In this document: in pieces, positions 28,280 to 37,301 of the stretch | How the letters are laid out: each line of letters begins with the position of its first letter | How positions within the stretch are numbered: position 1 is the stretch's first letter | Assembly (NCBI GenBank): GCA_963704565.1 | Contig: OY969917.1 | Location: 1,240,001-1,304,000, forward strand | DNA length: 64,000 nt | Direction: 5' to 3' | Source of the DNA: Rhodoblastus sp963704565 | GTDB lineage: Bacteria; Pseudomonadota; Alphaproteobacteria; Rhizobiales; Beijerinckiaceae | Made by a program: the position numbers and the translations under genes | The notes under the pieces: generated by a model | Told to the model about the DNA's origin: nothing | The model's input: the letters and a program-made list of their open reading frames with translations, nothing else | The model's database searches: none

Positions 28280-28322
28280 GCATATTCCCAAAAAGTTGCA
28301 GACTTTTTGGACAGGAATATGC
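28280..28322. repeat. REP-like hairpin between moeA and the M23 gene
   Basis: Outer arms GCATATTCC/GGAATATGC and inner arms CAAAAAGT/ACTTTTTG around a TGCAG loop, with a small asymmetric bulge. It lies between convergent genes and may serve as a bidirectional transcription end or be a dispersed repeat. Confidence 0.5.
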
Positions 28323-28374
28323 GTTAAAACAATGAATTAGAGACTTCTTCCGATTCCGAAGGAACGGAAAGGCT

Positions 28375-29847
28375 CTAAAGCCCCGCCAGATATTTGGAGG
28401 GATCGACCGGCTTCGAGCCCTTGCGCAGCTCGAAATGAAGCTGGGGCGATGCAACGTCGCCGCTTTGGCCGGACAGAGCGATGGTCTGGCCGCGCCGCAC
28501 CGTCTGGCCGCGCTTGACTTCCAGCGAGCCGTTGTTGGCGTAAGCCGAGACGAAGCCGTTGGGATGGCGGATCAGCACCAGATTGCCATAACCCTTGAGT
28601 TCGCTGCCGGCATAGACGACCGTGCCGTTTTCCGCCGCCTTGACCTGCGTGCCCTCGGGCACGGCGATATTGATGCCGTCATTGCCGCCTGAGCCGAAGC
28701 CCTGGATCACCCGGCCGCGCGCCGGCCAGCGGAATTCCGGATTGGCGGAATCGGAGGAGGCCGACATCGCCGGGGGCGGCAGGCTAGCCGTCGCGCTCGT
28801 GTCGCTTTTGACGACCGGCATATTATCCACCGGGGCGCCCGGCGCGAGTTTGGCGGGGACGACAGGCGTCGCGCCTTGTTCGGTCATGGCGAGATGGCGC
28901 TTTTCCTTATCCGCCTTGAGCTGAGCGAGATGGGCGCCCTTGGTGGTCTTATCTTGCGCGATTTTGTCTTGCGCGGCCTTCTGCTGGGCGAGTTGCGCCA
29001 GCCGCGCGGCCCGATCGGCTTTGCGGAGGTCGGCGGGCGACAGCGCCGCCGTCCGGGCGGGCTGCTTGCCTTCGCTCCAGCGGAGCTTTTCGCCGTGTCC
29101 GGTCTGGGCCAGTTCCTCGCCGACCAGCGAGCGCGCGGCCACGCGCGGCTTTTCGAACGGCGCCATGCGCTCCGGGGCGCGATGAAGCGCGGGCGCCGGC
29201 TCCAACGCCGCGATCCGCGAACCCTTGGCGCGATAGGTCGGAATGGTCAGCCGCGAGCCCGGCGCCAGATGGGCATGGGGGCCATAGCCATTGAGGGAGA
29301 GCAAGGTGGCGACCGGCACGCCATAACGCTGGGCGATAATGTCGGCGCTTTCACCCTGGGCGACGATGACCGGCGTGCCGCCCTCGGCGGACCAGCCGCC
29401 GAGCGAATTCGGATTGGCGCGCAAGGCGTAAGTCGGGCGCGGCGTCGGCGCATAGGCCGGAGCCGGCGCGGAATAAGTGGCGACCGGCGCCGGCGGCGCG
29501 AGGGGCGCGCTGGCGATCGGCGCGGGCGGGACCGGATGATCGTAGTCCGGCGCGTTGTAGCCTGCGGCGTCCCTGTGCGGGCGCTGGCGCGGCGGAGGCG
29601 GCGCGGGTTGGGAGTCGAAAGGCCGGAAGGTGTCGGAGAAGAAATTCGAAACCTTGGTCATCGGCGAGGGCGCGGAATCGATCGAGCCGGTCGGGCTTCG
29701 ATCCACGCGCGGATTGGAGCTGGCGTAAGGCGTCCCGAAGGAATCGCCGAACTGACTGGTCTCGGAACATCCGCCCAGCAGGATCGTGGCCACGCCGATC
29801 AGGGCCACCCGGGCAGCGCCGCCGGAAATCTTAACCCTTGCACTCAT
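28375..29847 (-). CDS. LysM-M23 lipoprotein (NlpD/DipM-like)
   Basis: 490 residues. The N-terminus ends in a lipobox, ILLGGC, so it is a predicted lipoprotein. A LysM domain (VIVAQGESADIIAQRYGVPVATLL) binds peptidoglycan. After a long Lys/Ala-rich linker comes a C-terminal M23 domain (FRWPARGRVIQGFG to LHFELRKGSKPVDPSKYL). The first metal His of active M23 enzymes is in an HxxxD context; here the block reads GGNDGINIAVPEG, so that His is replaced, as in NlpD/EnvC-type amidase activators that lack catalysis. The ATG at 29847 has GGGATGGG upstream. Last gene of the tat-serS-surE-pcm cluster. Confidence 0.86.
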   Translation of the reverse strand: MSARVKISGGAARVALIGVATILLGGCSETSQFGDSFGTPYASSNPRVDRSPTGSIDSAPSPMTKVSNFFSDTFRPFDSQPAPPPPRQRPHRDAAGYNAPDYDHPVPPAPIASAPLAPPAPVATYSAPAPAYAPTPRPTYALRANPNSLGGWSAEGGTPVIVAQGESADIIAQRYGVPVATLLSLNGYGPHAHLAPGSRLTIPTYRAKGSRIAALEPAPALHRAPERMAPFEKPRVAARSLVGEELAQTGHGEKLRWSEGKQPARTAALSPADLRKADRAARLAQLAQQKAAQDKIAQDKTTKGAHLAQLKADKEKRHLAMTEQGATPVVPAKLAPGAPVDNMPVVKSDTSATASLPPPAMSASSDSANPEFRWPARGRVIQGFGSGGNDGINIAVPEGTQVKAAENGTVVYAGSELKGYGNLVLIRHPNGFVSAYANNGSLEVKRGQTVRRGQTIALSGQSGDVASPQLHFELRKGSKPVDPSKYLAGL

Positions 29848-29963
29848 CACCCATCCCACCCACGCTTTAACCAACAGATCCGATTAAAGCGCAGGGCGGT
29901 TAAAGGAGCGTTTAAGATGAATCTTTCTTCAGCAAAGACACGATCAAAAGCAATCCATTACGC

Positions 29964-30650
29964 TTAACGATCGCTAAACACGCCGCGCAGCAGACGTTGC
30001 GCCCGCCAGGGGCCGAGGACGCGCTCCTCCATGGCGCCGGCGGCGTTTCGGCCGAGGCGGACGAGTTCGCAAGGCTCCGCGCCGGCGCGCCGGCGCGGCC
30101 CGACCAGAACCCCGCCTTCGGCGAGCGCGCCCGCGAGCGCGGCGGGAATCTCGTCGAAGACGCCATGGACGAGGATGCGGTCGAACAGGCCATGGGACGG
30201 CGAAATCTCGAAACCGTCGGCCCAGATCACCGCGACATTGGCGACGCCAAGCCGCTCCAGCCGCGCCCGCGCGTCGAGCGCGAGCTTTTCGAAACAATCG
30301 ACGCTGACCACCTCGCGGCCGAGCATGGCCAGAACCTTGGCCGAAAAGCCCGAGCCCGCGCCGATTTCGAGAATGCGGTTGCCGGGCCGGGGATCGAGCG
30401 CCGCAATGGTGCGCGCCAGCGCCGAGGGCGATTCCATGGTCTGGCCGAAAGGCAAAGGCACGGCGACATCGCGCAAGGCGAGGTCGGCGAAGGCGGGGCC
30501 GACGAAATTTTCGCGCGGCGCCGCCTCCATCGCCCGCAACAGCGCCAAATCCACGTCGCCGCGCGCGCGCAGCCGCATCAGGAGCTGCGCCTTGGCCTCG
30601 GCCCGCGCCGAAGCCGCGATCGATGGATAGGCCCTGGGCGGCTGCGCCAT
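29964..30650 (-). CDS. pcm: Protein-L-isoaspartate O-methyltransferase
   Basis: 228 residues. The family signature is present: RENFVGPAFADLALRD, PFGQTMESP, then the SAM-binding motif ILEIGAGSGFSAKVLA. It methylates isoaspartyl residues to start their repair. It starts seven bases after surE on the same strand, the usual surE-pcm pairing. The downstream gene is the M23 lipoprotein, again the usual order in alphaproteobacteria. Confidence 0.92.
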   Translation of the reverse strand: MAQPPRAYPSIAASARAEAKAQLLMRLRARGDVDLALLRAMEAAPRENFVGPAFADLALRDVAVPLPFGQTMESPSALARTIAALDPRPGNRILEIGAGSGFSAKVLAMLGREVVSVDCFEKLALDARARLERLGVANVAVIWADGFEISPSHGLFDRILVHGVFDEIPAALAGALAEGGVLVGPRRRAGAEPCELVRLGRNAAGAMEERVLGPWRAQRLLRGVFSDR

Positions 30651-30657
30651 CGCGATT

Positions 30658-31410
30658 TCAGCCGAAAGCGCCGGCGAAATGGGCGAGCGCCGGATCGTCG
30701 GTCAGGTCGAGCCGCAAGGGCGTCACCGAAATCCGGTTCTGCGCCACGGCTTCGAGATCGGTGCCCTCGCCCGCCGTGAAGCGCGGCCGCTCGAAGGCGA
30801 TCCAGTAATAGGGATTGCCGCGCCCGTCGAAACGCGCCTCGATCTTCATCAGTTCCTGTTCGCGCCGGCCCTGCCGGGCCAGAGTCACGCCTTGCACGGC
30901 GGCAGGCTCGCAGGCCGGAAAATTGACATTCATCAGCACCCCGGGCGGAAAGCCGCGCGCCACGATCCTTTTGATCAGCTCGGGCGCGAGGGTCTCGGCG
31001 CAATTCCAAGGCGTTCCGGCGGGCGAATAGCATTGCGACAGAGCGATCGAGGGAAAGCCGAGCAAGGTGCCTTCGATCGCCCCGGCGATGGTGCCGGAAT
31101 AGGTCACGTCCTCGGCGACGTTCTGGCCCTTGTTGACGCCGGACAGGATCAGATCCGGCGGCGAATCGATCATCAGCTTGCGCACGCCCATGATGACGCA
31201 ATCGGTCGGCGTGCCCTTCACCGCAAAATGGCGGTCGGTGATCTTGCGCAGGCGCAGGGGGTCGGACAGCGAGAGAGAATGCGCGACGCCCGACTGGTCG
31301 CTCTCCGGCGCCACCACCACCACGTCGTCGGAAAGGCTCTTGGCGATGCGCTCCAGAACCTTGAGCCCCGGCGCGTGAACGCCGTCATCGTTGGTGATGA
31401 GAATGCGCAT
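30658..31410 (-). CDS. surE: 5'/3'-nucleotidase SurE
   Basis: 250 residues beginning MRILITNDDGVHAPGL, the metal-binding DD motif of SurE, followed by VVAPESDQSG and LSGVNKGQNVAEDVTYSGT. It dephosphorylates nucleoside monophosphates and polyphosphate in the cytoplasm. The ATG at 31410 is chosen because the conserved strand starts there; a longer in-frame start lacks conservation. It lies between serS and pcm in one - strand operon. Confidence 0.95.
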   Translation of the reverse strand: MRILITNDDGVHAPGLKVLERIAKSLSDDVVVVAPESDQSGVAHSLSLSDPLRLRKITDRHFAVKGTPTDCVIMGVRKLMIDSPPDLILSGVNKGQNVAEDVTYSGTIAGAIEGTLLGFPSIALSQCYSPAGTPWNCAETLAPELIKRIVARGFPPGVLMNVNFPACEPAAVQGVTLARQGRREQELMKIEARFDGRGNPYYWIAFERPRFTAGEGTDLEAVAQNRISVTPLRLDLTDDPALAHFAGAFG

Positions 31411-31487
31411 CTTTTCCCGTCCGATTCGAAATCCGGACGCCTTATAGCGCGCGCCTCGCCGGGAAGCAGCTTTTTTGGCGGCGCCGC

Positions 31488-32945
31488 TCAAACCGGCAAG
31501 ATTTTCTCCAGCCCGCCCATATAGGGCCGCAAGACCTCCGGCACGGTCACCGAGCCGTCCGGGTTCTGGTAATTCTCCAGCACCGCGACCAAAGCGCGGC
31601 CGACCGCGACGCCCGAGCCGTTGAGGGTGTGGACGAAGCGCGTCCCTTTGCCCTCCGCCGGGCGATAGCGCGCGCCCATGCGCCGGGCCTGAAAATCGCC
31701 GCAGACCGAGCAGGACGAGATTTCGCGATAGCGGTCCTGGCCCGGCAGCCAGACTTCGATGTCATAGGTTTTCTGCGAGGCGAAGCCCATGTCGCCGGTG
31801 CACAGCAGCACCACGCGATAGGGCAGTTTGAGCTTTTTGAGCACTTCCTCGGCGCACGCGGTCATCCGCTCGTGTTCTTCCAGCGATTGCTCCGGCGTGG
31901 TGATCGAGACCAGTTCGACCTTGGTGAACTGATGCTGGCGGATGATGCCGCGGGTGTCGCGCCCCGCCGCGCCGGCCTCGGCGCGGAAACAGGCGGTGCC
32001 GGCGGTCATGCGCAGGGGCAGCGCGGATTGGTCGAGAATCTGCTCGCGGACCAGATTGGTCAGCGGCACTTCCGCGGTGGGAATGAGCCAGTGCCTTTCC
32101 CAGTCTGTATCAAGCTTGAAATCGACGAAATTAATCGCTCCGCGCGAAGCAACATCCTTGAATGTTTCGAAGCCGTGGCGCTGGATGTAATCCACCGCAC
32201 CTTGCCAATCATTGACCAGTTGAGCGCGACTGTGCTCTTCCTCAACTTCGCCGCTACGAGCATAGAACTGATCGCCAAAAAACTTCGGCAGTTGCGCCGT
32301 GCCGAACATGGCGTTGTCGCGCACCAGCAGCGGCGGGGCGACTTCCTGATAGCCATGTTCTTCCGTATGCAGGTCGAGCATGAACTGGGCGAGCGCGCGC
32401 TCCAGCCGCGCCAGCTTCCCCTTGAGCACGACGAAGCGCGCGCCGGACATGCGCGCCGCCGCCTCGAAATCCATCATTCCTAAAAATTCGCCGATCTCGA
32501 AATGCTCTTTCGGCTTGAAATTTTCGGGAAAGACCGGCTTGTCGCCGACTTTCCGAACTTCGACATTGTCGTTCTCGTCGGCGCCCTGCGGAACCTCCGG
32601 CAAGGGGCGGTTGGGGATCGCGGCAAGCTCGTCTTCCAGCGCCTTGATCGCGGCGCGTTCCTCCGCCTCGATCTCGGCCATCGAATTTTTCAGATCGGCG
32701 ACTTCCTGTTTCAGTTTTTCGGCGAGGGCCATGTCCCTGGCCTTCATCGCCGCGCCGATTTCCTTGGAAGCCGCGTTGCGGCGCTCCTGCGCGGTTTGGG
32801 CGCGGGCGATCGCAGCGCGGCGGGCGTCGTCGAGCGCGAACAGCCGGTCCATCAAGGCGGCGGCGGCGGCTTCATCCGGCTTGCGGCGCAGAAGATCGGC
32901 GCGAAAGCCTTGCGCGTCGTCGCGGATCGATTTGATGTCGTGCAT
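31488..32945 (-). CDS. serS: Seryl-tRNA synthetase with an internal insertion
   Basis: 485 residues against about 430 in E. coli. The N-terminal coiled coil (about 30-105) and class II motifs are present: motif 2 FRAEAGAAGRDTRGIIR and motif 3 NGSGVAVGRALVAVLENYQ. Between FFGDQF and LIPTAEVPLT about 59 residues replace the usual 15 or so; the extra 44 (from about ARSGEVEEEHSRAQLV to DTDWERHW) have more A/T-ending codons than the rest. The frame is unbroken, so the enzyme is presumably functional. The ATG at 32945 starts the conserved MHDIKSIRD. Lies in the tat-serS-surE operon. Confidence 0.94.
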   Translation of the reverse strand: MHDIKSIRDDAQGFRADLLRRKPDEAAAAALMDRLFALDDARRAAIARAQTAQERRNAASKEIGAAMKARDMALAEKLKQEVADLKNSMAEIEAEERAAIKALEDELAAIPNRPLPEVPQGADENDNVEVRKVGDKPVFPENFKPKEHFEIGEFLGMMDFEAAARMSGARFVVLKGKLARLERALAQFMLDLHTEEHGYQEVAPPLLVRDNAMFGTAQLPKFFGDQFYARSGEVEEEHSRAQLVNDWQGAVDYIQRHGFETFKDVASRGAINFVDFKLDTDWERHWLIPTAEVPLTNLVREQILDQSALPLRMTAGTACFRAEAGAAGRDTRGIIRQHQFTKVELVSITTPEQSLEEHERMTACAEEVLKKLKLPYRVVLLCTGDMGFASQKTYDIEVWLPGQDRYREISSCSVCGDFQARRMGARYRPAEGKGTRFVHTLNGSGVAVGRALVAVLENYQNPDGSVTVPEVLRPYMGGLEKILPV

Positions 32946-32972
32946 GGAAGGCTCGTCAGTCCGGGCGGGAAT

Positions 32973-33743
32973 TCAGGTTACGGACGGGGTGCGATTTTTT
33001 TCGATGAGGCCGACCGCGAACACGGCGCCTTCGTAAAGAAGCGCCATGGGAAGGACAAGGGAGATCATCGAAATCAGGTCGGGCGGCGTCAGAACCGCCG
33101 CGACCACGGTGATCAGGACGATCGCATAGCGCCGTTTGGCTTTGAGAAAGGCCTGATCGATGATTCCGGCCTGGCCGAGCAGGGTCAGGATCACCGGCAG
33201 TTGGAAAGCGATGCCGAAGGCGAAGATCAGGGTCATGATCAGCGACAGATATTCGTCGACCTTGGGCAGCAGCTCGATCGTCGCCTCGCCCTTGACGTTC
33301 AATTGCTGAAAACTCACCGAAAAGCGGATGAGAAAGGGCATGACCGCGAAATAGACCAGCAGCGCGCCCAGGAAGAACAAGGTCGGCGTCGCGGCGAGAT
33401 AGGGCGCGAAGGCGCGCCGCTCGTGGCCATAGAGGCCCGGCGCGACGAATTTGTAAATTTGCAGCGCGACGATCGGGAAGGCGATGAACCCGGCGCCGAA
33501 CATCGACAGTTTCAGCTGGGTGAGGAACTGCTCCAGGAAATGAGTGGCGATCAGCTTGGCGTTCGCGGCGCCGACCACCCGGACATAGGGTTCCAGCAAA
33601 ATATTGTAGATATGGTGCGAGAAATAGAAACAGACGACGAAAGCGACCAGAAAGGCGAGCAAAGCCTTGATCAGCCGCGCGCGCAATTCGATCAGATGTT
33701 CGATCAGGGGCGCCTTGGTGGCGTCGATATCGGCCTGGGTCAT
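32973..33743 (-). CDS. tatC: Sec-independent translocase TatC
   Basis: 256 residues with six predicted membrane helices. The conserved cytoplasmic start (PLIEHLIELRARLIKAL), the Pro-rich loop after helix 1 and the terminal block AVLTPPDLISMISLVLPMALLYE are clear. TatC recognises twin-arginine signal peptides. It overlaps tatB by four bases and is followed by serS after 27 bases. Confidence 0.96.
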   Translation of the reverse strand: MTQADIDATKAPLIEHLIELRARLIKALLAFLVAFVVCFYFSHHIYNILLEPYVRVVGAANAKLIATHFLEQFLTQLKLSMFGAGFIAFPIVALQIYKFVAPGLYGHERRAFAPYLAATPTLFFLGALLVYFAVMPFLIRFSVSFQQLNVKGEATIELLPKVDEYLSLIMTLIFAFGIAFQLPVILTLLGQAGIIDQAFLKAKRRYAIVLITVVAAVLTPPDLISMISLVLPMALLYEGAVFAVGLIEKNRTPSVT

Positions 33744-34198
33744 GCCGGCTTCCCGGCCTGCGGCGATTCCGACTCCTGCGCAACGGACTCCTGCGCAACG
33801 GACTCCTGCGCAACGGACTCTTGCGCGACGGGCGTCGGCGGCGGCTGATCCTCGACGATGATGGGTCCGGCGGGCGCCGGTTTTTCGGCGGCGGGCGGCG
33901 CTTCGGCCGAGGCCCCGGCTTTCGGCGCGGCCGGCGCCTCCAGCATGTCGGCGACGCGGCTGAACGCGCCTTCCATCGAGGTCTTCTGTTTCAGGTCGTG
34001 CAGGCCGTCGCCAATCTGCGTCAATTCGGCCTCGCGCATCGCCTCGTGGAACTGGCTCTGGAAGTCGGTCGCCATTCGTCGGGCCTGCCCGACCAGACGG
34101 CCGACCATGCGCAAGGCCTCGGGCAGATCCTTGGGCGGAATGAAGATCAGCGCCACGACGCCGATCAGCAGCAGCTTGCCCACATCGAAATCGAACAT
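33740..34198 (-). CDS. tatB: Sec-independent translocase TatB
   Basis: 152 residues: one N-terminal membrane helix (FDFDVGKLLLIGVVALIFIPP), the conserved KDLPEALR hinge, an amphipathic helix and a long Ala/Pro tail. The ATG at 34198 is chosen because the membrane helix must be near the N-terminus. The tail contains four tandem VAQES units encoded by 15-bp repeats, so its length may vary between strains. It overlaps tatC by four bases. Confidence 0.94.
   Translation of the reverse strand: MFDFDVGKLLLIGVVALIFIPPKDLPEALRMVGRLVGQARRMATDFQSQFHEAMREAELTQIGDGLHDLKQKTSMEGAFSRVADMLEAPAAPKAGASAEAPPAAEKPAPAGPIIVEDQPPPTPVAQESVAQESVAQESVAQESESPQAGKPA
33771..33830. repeat. Four 15-bp tandem repeats inside tatB
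   Basis: Unit GACTCCTGCGCAACG at 33771, 33786 and 33801 is exact; the fourth at 33816 has two changes. It is in frame and encodes VAQES repeats in the TatB tail. Copy-number change would not break the frame. Confidence 0.9.
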
Positions 34199-34304
34199 CC
34201 AGGCCTCGCCGCCAATCGCGTCCCGCGCCGATCGCCCAGGGGGCAAAGGCGCGTCAAATCCAGGGGACTGACGAAACGTCCCGAAACAATGACCGAAGCA
34301 GGGT

Positions 34305-34547
34305 TCAACTCACCTTGTTGACGTCGCGCGCGACGTCAACCGGCGTGGCGGCCTGATGTTCGATCGTGCGCGACGTTTCGGCGGGGGGGGCGGGGGCGGG
34401 CGGCTCGTCGTCGGCGAGACCCTTCTTGAAGGCTTTGACGCCTTTGGCGACATCGCCCATGATGTCGGAGATTTTGCCCTTGCCGCCAAACAGAACGAGG
34501 ACGATGACGCCCAAAAGCAGCAAATGGGTCAAGGAGAGACCGCCCAT
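34305..34547 (-). CDS. tatA: Sec-independent translocase TatA
   Basis: 80 residues with one membrane helix (LTHLLLLGVIVLVLFGGKGKISDIMG) and the FGGKGKI hinge typical of TatA. It polymerises to form the Tat conduit. First gene of the tatABC-serS-surE-pcm cluster; the promoter should lie in the about 280 bases between it and the divergent accB. Confidence 0.95.
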   Translation of the reverse strand: MGGLSLTHLLLLGVIVLVLFGGKGKISDIMGDVAKGVKAFKKGLADDEPPAPAPPAETSRTIEHQAATPVDVARDVNKVS

Positions 34548-34824
34548 TGTTGAACCTCCAGAAAACCCGCGCGCCGGCGTCCGGAAAGACGCCGCGACGG
34601 CGCAAACCTAGTGCGCGCAACCCGCAAAAACAAGCGTCGCTTCAACTGGGGATAAGTTCGGCGCGGCGTGAAGCGCCATTATGACGCTTCAAAAGCCGTG
34701 CTAAACAGATTAAGAGCAAACGCCGAAAGACCCTTTGGGGCGAACGGACCGCGCGAAGCCGTCGCTTTCCTGCGCCGCTCGAAACGCGCCAAAGGCCCGT
34801 CAAATTTCACGAAGGCCCGTATTA

Positions 34825-35340
34825 ATGAGCAGAACAAGCGCCTCCGCCGCCAAAACCGCCCGAGCCGGCCAAAGCTCCGAAAAGATCGACGCCAAGCTGG
34901 TGCGTGAAATCGCGACCTTGTTGAGCGACTCCGATCTGACCGAGATCGAGGTGGAAAAGGGCGACCTGAGGATCAGGGTGGCGCGCCAGGCGAGCTTCGT
35001 CGCGCCGGCCCTCGTCCACGCGCCGGCGCCCGGTCCCTTCCACGCCCCCGCGCCCGCCGGCCACCCTCACGCGCCCGCCGCCGAAGCCGCGCCGGCTTTC
35101 GATCACGCCGACGCGCTGAAATCGCCGATGGTCGGCACGGTCTATCTGCGCCCGAGCCCGGACGCCAAGGCCTTCATCGAGATCGGCGCGCATGTGACCG
35201 CCGGCCAGAAAGTGCTGCTGGTCGAGGCGATGAAGACCTTCAACGACATTGTCGCGCACAAGACCGGCGCGGTGACCGCCATTCTGGTCGAGGACGGCCA
35301 GCCGGTCGAATACGACCAGCCCCTGCTGGTAATTTCCTAA
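34825..35340 (+). CDS. accB: Biotin carboxyl carrier protein of acetyl-CoA carboxylase
   Basis: 171 residues. The N-terminal helical part (KIDAKLVREIATLLSDSDLTEIEVEKGD) is followed by an Ala/Pro/His-rich linker and a biotinyl domain with VEAMKTFN, lysine near residue 137. The ATG at 34825 is chosen over a longer frame because that adds only Arg-rich shadow sequence. It is followed by accC after 99 bases, the standard operon. Confidence 0.95.
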   Translation: MSRTSASAAKTARAGQSSEKIDAKLVREIATLLSDSDLTEIEVEKGDLRIRVARQASFVAPALVHAPAPGPFHAPAPAGHPHAPAAEAAPAFDHADALKSPMVGTVYLRPSPDAKAFIEIGAHVTAGQKVLLVEAMKTFNDIVAHKTGAVTAILVEDGQPVEYDQPLLVIS

Positions 35341-35439
35341 GCCGCCGGCGTAGCCGGCTAGGAGCGAACGCGACACCGAGCTGATGCGAGGGATGCGTCC
35401 TTCGCGCCCCGCGCGAACGGCGCAAAAAAAGAGAACAGA

Positions 35440-36801
35440 ATGTTCGAAAAGATTCTGATCGCCAATCGCGGCGAAATCGCGCTACGCATCCTGCGCGCGG
35501 CGAAAGAACTGGGCATCGCCACCGTCGCCGTCCATTCGACCGCCGATTCCGACGCCATGCATGTGAAGCTGGCCGACGAATCGGTGTGCATCGGCCCGCC
35601 GGCGGCGCGCAACTCTTATCTTAACATCCCGGCTTTGCTCGCGGCCTGCGAAATCACCGGCGCCGACGCCGTCCATCCCGGTTATGGTTTCCTGTCGGAA
35701 AACGCCAAATTCGCGGAAATTCTCGCCGATCACAACATCGGCTTCATCGGCCCCAAGGCCGAACATATCCGCATCATGGGCGACAAGATCGAGGCCAAGC
35801 GCACCGCGCGCGCGCTCGGCATTCCCTGCGTGCCGGGCTCGGAAGGCGGCGTCACCGACGACGACGAGGCCATGCGCATCGCCGAAGGCATCGGCTTTCC
35901 GGTGCTGGTCAAGGCGGCCGCCGGCGGCGGCGGTCGCGGCATGAAGGTGGCGCGGACCGTCGCCGACTTGTCGGAGGCCCTGGCGGTCGCGCGGGCCGAG
36001 GCCAAGGCCGCCTTCGGCGACGACGCGGTCTATCTCGAAAAATATCTCGAAAAGCCGCGCCATATCGAAATCCAAATTCTCGGCGACGGCCATGGCCGCG
36101 CGGTCCATGTCGGCGAGCGCGACTGTTCGCTCCAGCGCCGCCACCAGAAGGTGCTGGAAGAGACGCCCTCGCCCGCTCTGAATCAGGATCAGCGCAACCG
36201 CATCGGCGAAATCTGCGCCGAGGCCATGCGCAAGCTGCAATATTCCGGCGCCGGAACCATCGAATTCCTGTATGAGAACGGCGAGTTCTTCTTCATCGAG
36301 ATGAACACCCGCATTCAGGTCGAGCATCCGATCACCGAAATGATCTCCGGCCTGGATCTGCTGGTCGAGCAGATCAAGATCGCCAGTGGCGCGCCGCTGA
36401 GCTTCGCCCAGGCCGATCTCGAATTGCGCGGCCACGCCATCGAATGCCGAATCAACGCCGAAAACCCGGCGACCTTCCGCCCCTCGCCCGGCAAGATTCT
36501 CTATTACCATCCGCCGGGCGGCGTCGGCGTGCGCGTCAATTCGGCGGTCTATCAGGGCTATACGATCCCGCCCTATTACGATTCTCTGGTCGGCAAGCTG
36601 ATCGTCCAGGGGCGCACACGCATCGAGGCGCTGATGCGCCTGCGCCGCGCGCTCGACGAATTCATCGTGGACGGAATCGAAACCACTTTGCCCCTGTTCC
36701 GGGCTCTTGTGCGCAACGCCGACATTCAGGACGGCGCCTATGACATCCATTGGCTGGAGAATTTCCTGGCCAAGGGCGGCATGGGCGGCCCGGAACGCTG
36801 A
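35440..36801 (+). CDS. accC: Biotin carboxylase subunit of acetyl-CoA carboxylase
   Basis: 453 residues, normal length. It starts MFEKILIANRGEIALR, the universal AccC N-terminus. The ATP-grasp Gly loop (KAAAGGGGRGMK) lies near residue 160 and the catalytic EMNTRIQVEHPITE near 287. It carboxylates biotin on AccB with ATP and bicarbonate. Start ATG 35440 directly begins the conserved strand. The stop is immediately followed by the ATG of a small downstream gene. Confidence 0.97.
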   Translation: MFEKILIANRGEIALRILRAAKELGIATVAVHSTADSDAMHVKLADESVCIGPPAARNSYLNIPALLAACEITGADAVHPGYGFLSENAKFAEILADHNIGFIGPKAEHIRIMGDKIEAKRTARALGIPCVPGSEGGVTDDDEAMRIAEGIGFPVLVKAAAGGGGRGMKVARTVADLSEALAVARAEAKAAFGDDAVYLEKYLEKPRHIEIQILGDGHGRAVHVGERDCSLQRRHQKVLEETPSPALNQDQRNRIGEICAEAMRKLQYSGAGTIEFLYENGEFFFIEMNTRIQVEHPITEMISGLDLLVEQIKIASGAPLSFAQADLELRGHAIECRINAENPATFRPSPGKILYYHPPGGVGVRVNSAVYQGYTIPPYYDSLVGKLIVQGRTRIEALMRLRRALDEFIVDGIETTLPLFRALVRNADIQDGAYDIHWLENFLAKGGMGGPER

Positions 36802-37229
36802 ATGCGGGTCGCCGCCGTCCTGATCGCATTGTTGGCGCTGGCCGGCGCGGCCATCTGGCTGTTCGGCGCCCGGCGCCGGTCCCGGCGCTGATCGCCGGCC
36901 TGCCCGACGACGGAATGCGCGGCGCGCCCTGCCCGGCGGGCACGCTCGCCGGGGAAAGGGCGCGGCTGAAACAGGGCGTCCCGCCGCCTGCCGCGCTGGG
37001 CCGGAAATTGCGCCGGAATTTTCCGCTCGGCTCGGACGCCGGCGCGCTTGAGGCGCTGCTGACCGCTCAAGGATTCGAGCTTTTTCCGCCCTGCCCCAAT
37101 GACGAAAGCGTTTCGGCCGCCCGCTGGCTCAGCCGGCGCTGGGGCGAGCCCGACGCTTTTGTCTATTGGCGCGCCGACGACGCGGGGAAGCTGATTTTCC
37201 TCGACGGGCAGGTGAGCCGGACGCAATGA
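36802..37229 (+). pseudogene. Small membrane-anchored protein, frameshifted
   Basis: The ATG sits directly after the accC stop. The first frame encodes RVAAVLIALLALAGAAIWLFGA, a membrane anchor, then stops after 23 codons at 36891. The next frame continues APVPALIAGLPDDGMRGAPC to AGKLIFLDGQVSRTQ and ends at 37229. Adding one C to GGCGCCCGG at about 36871 (LFGAPAPVPALIAG) yields a single protein of 142 residues. I do not recognise a family; the C-terminal part contains two cysteines and an acidic ending. As with moeA, a read error at the same motif is likely. Confidence 0.6.
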
Positions 37230-37301
37230 GGCGGGATCGCGCTTGAGGCGCCGGCGACAAGGGCTTAGAGCAATGCGAGCGCAAACTTCCTCCTGGCCAC
37301 C

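Noticed and set aside
28876..29967. 363-codon + strand open frame
   Set aside because: It is antisense to the M23 lipoprotein; Arg-rich composition typical of shadow frames.
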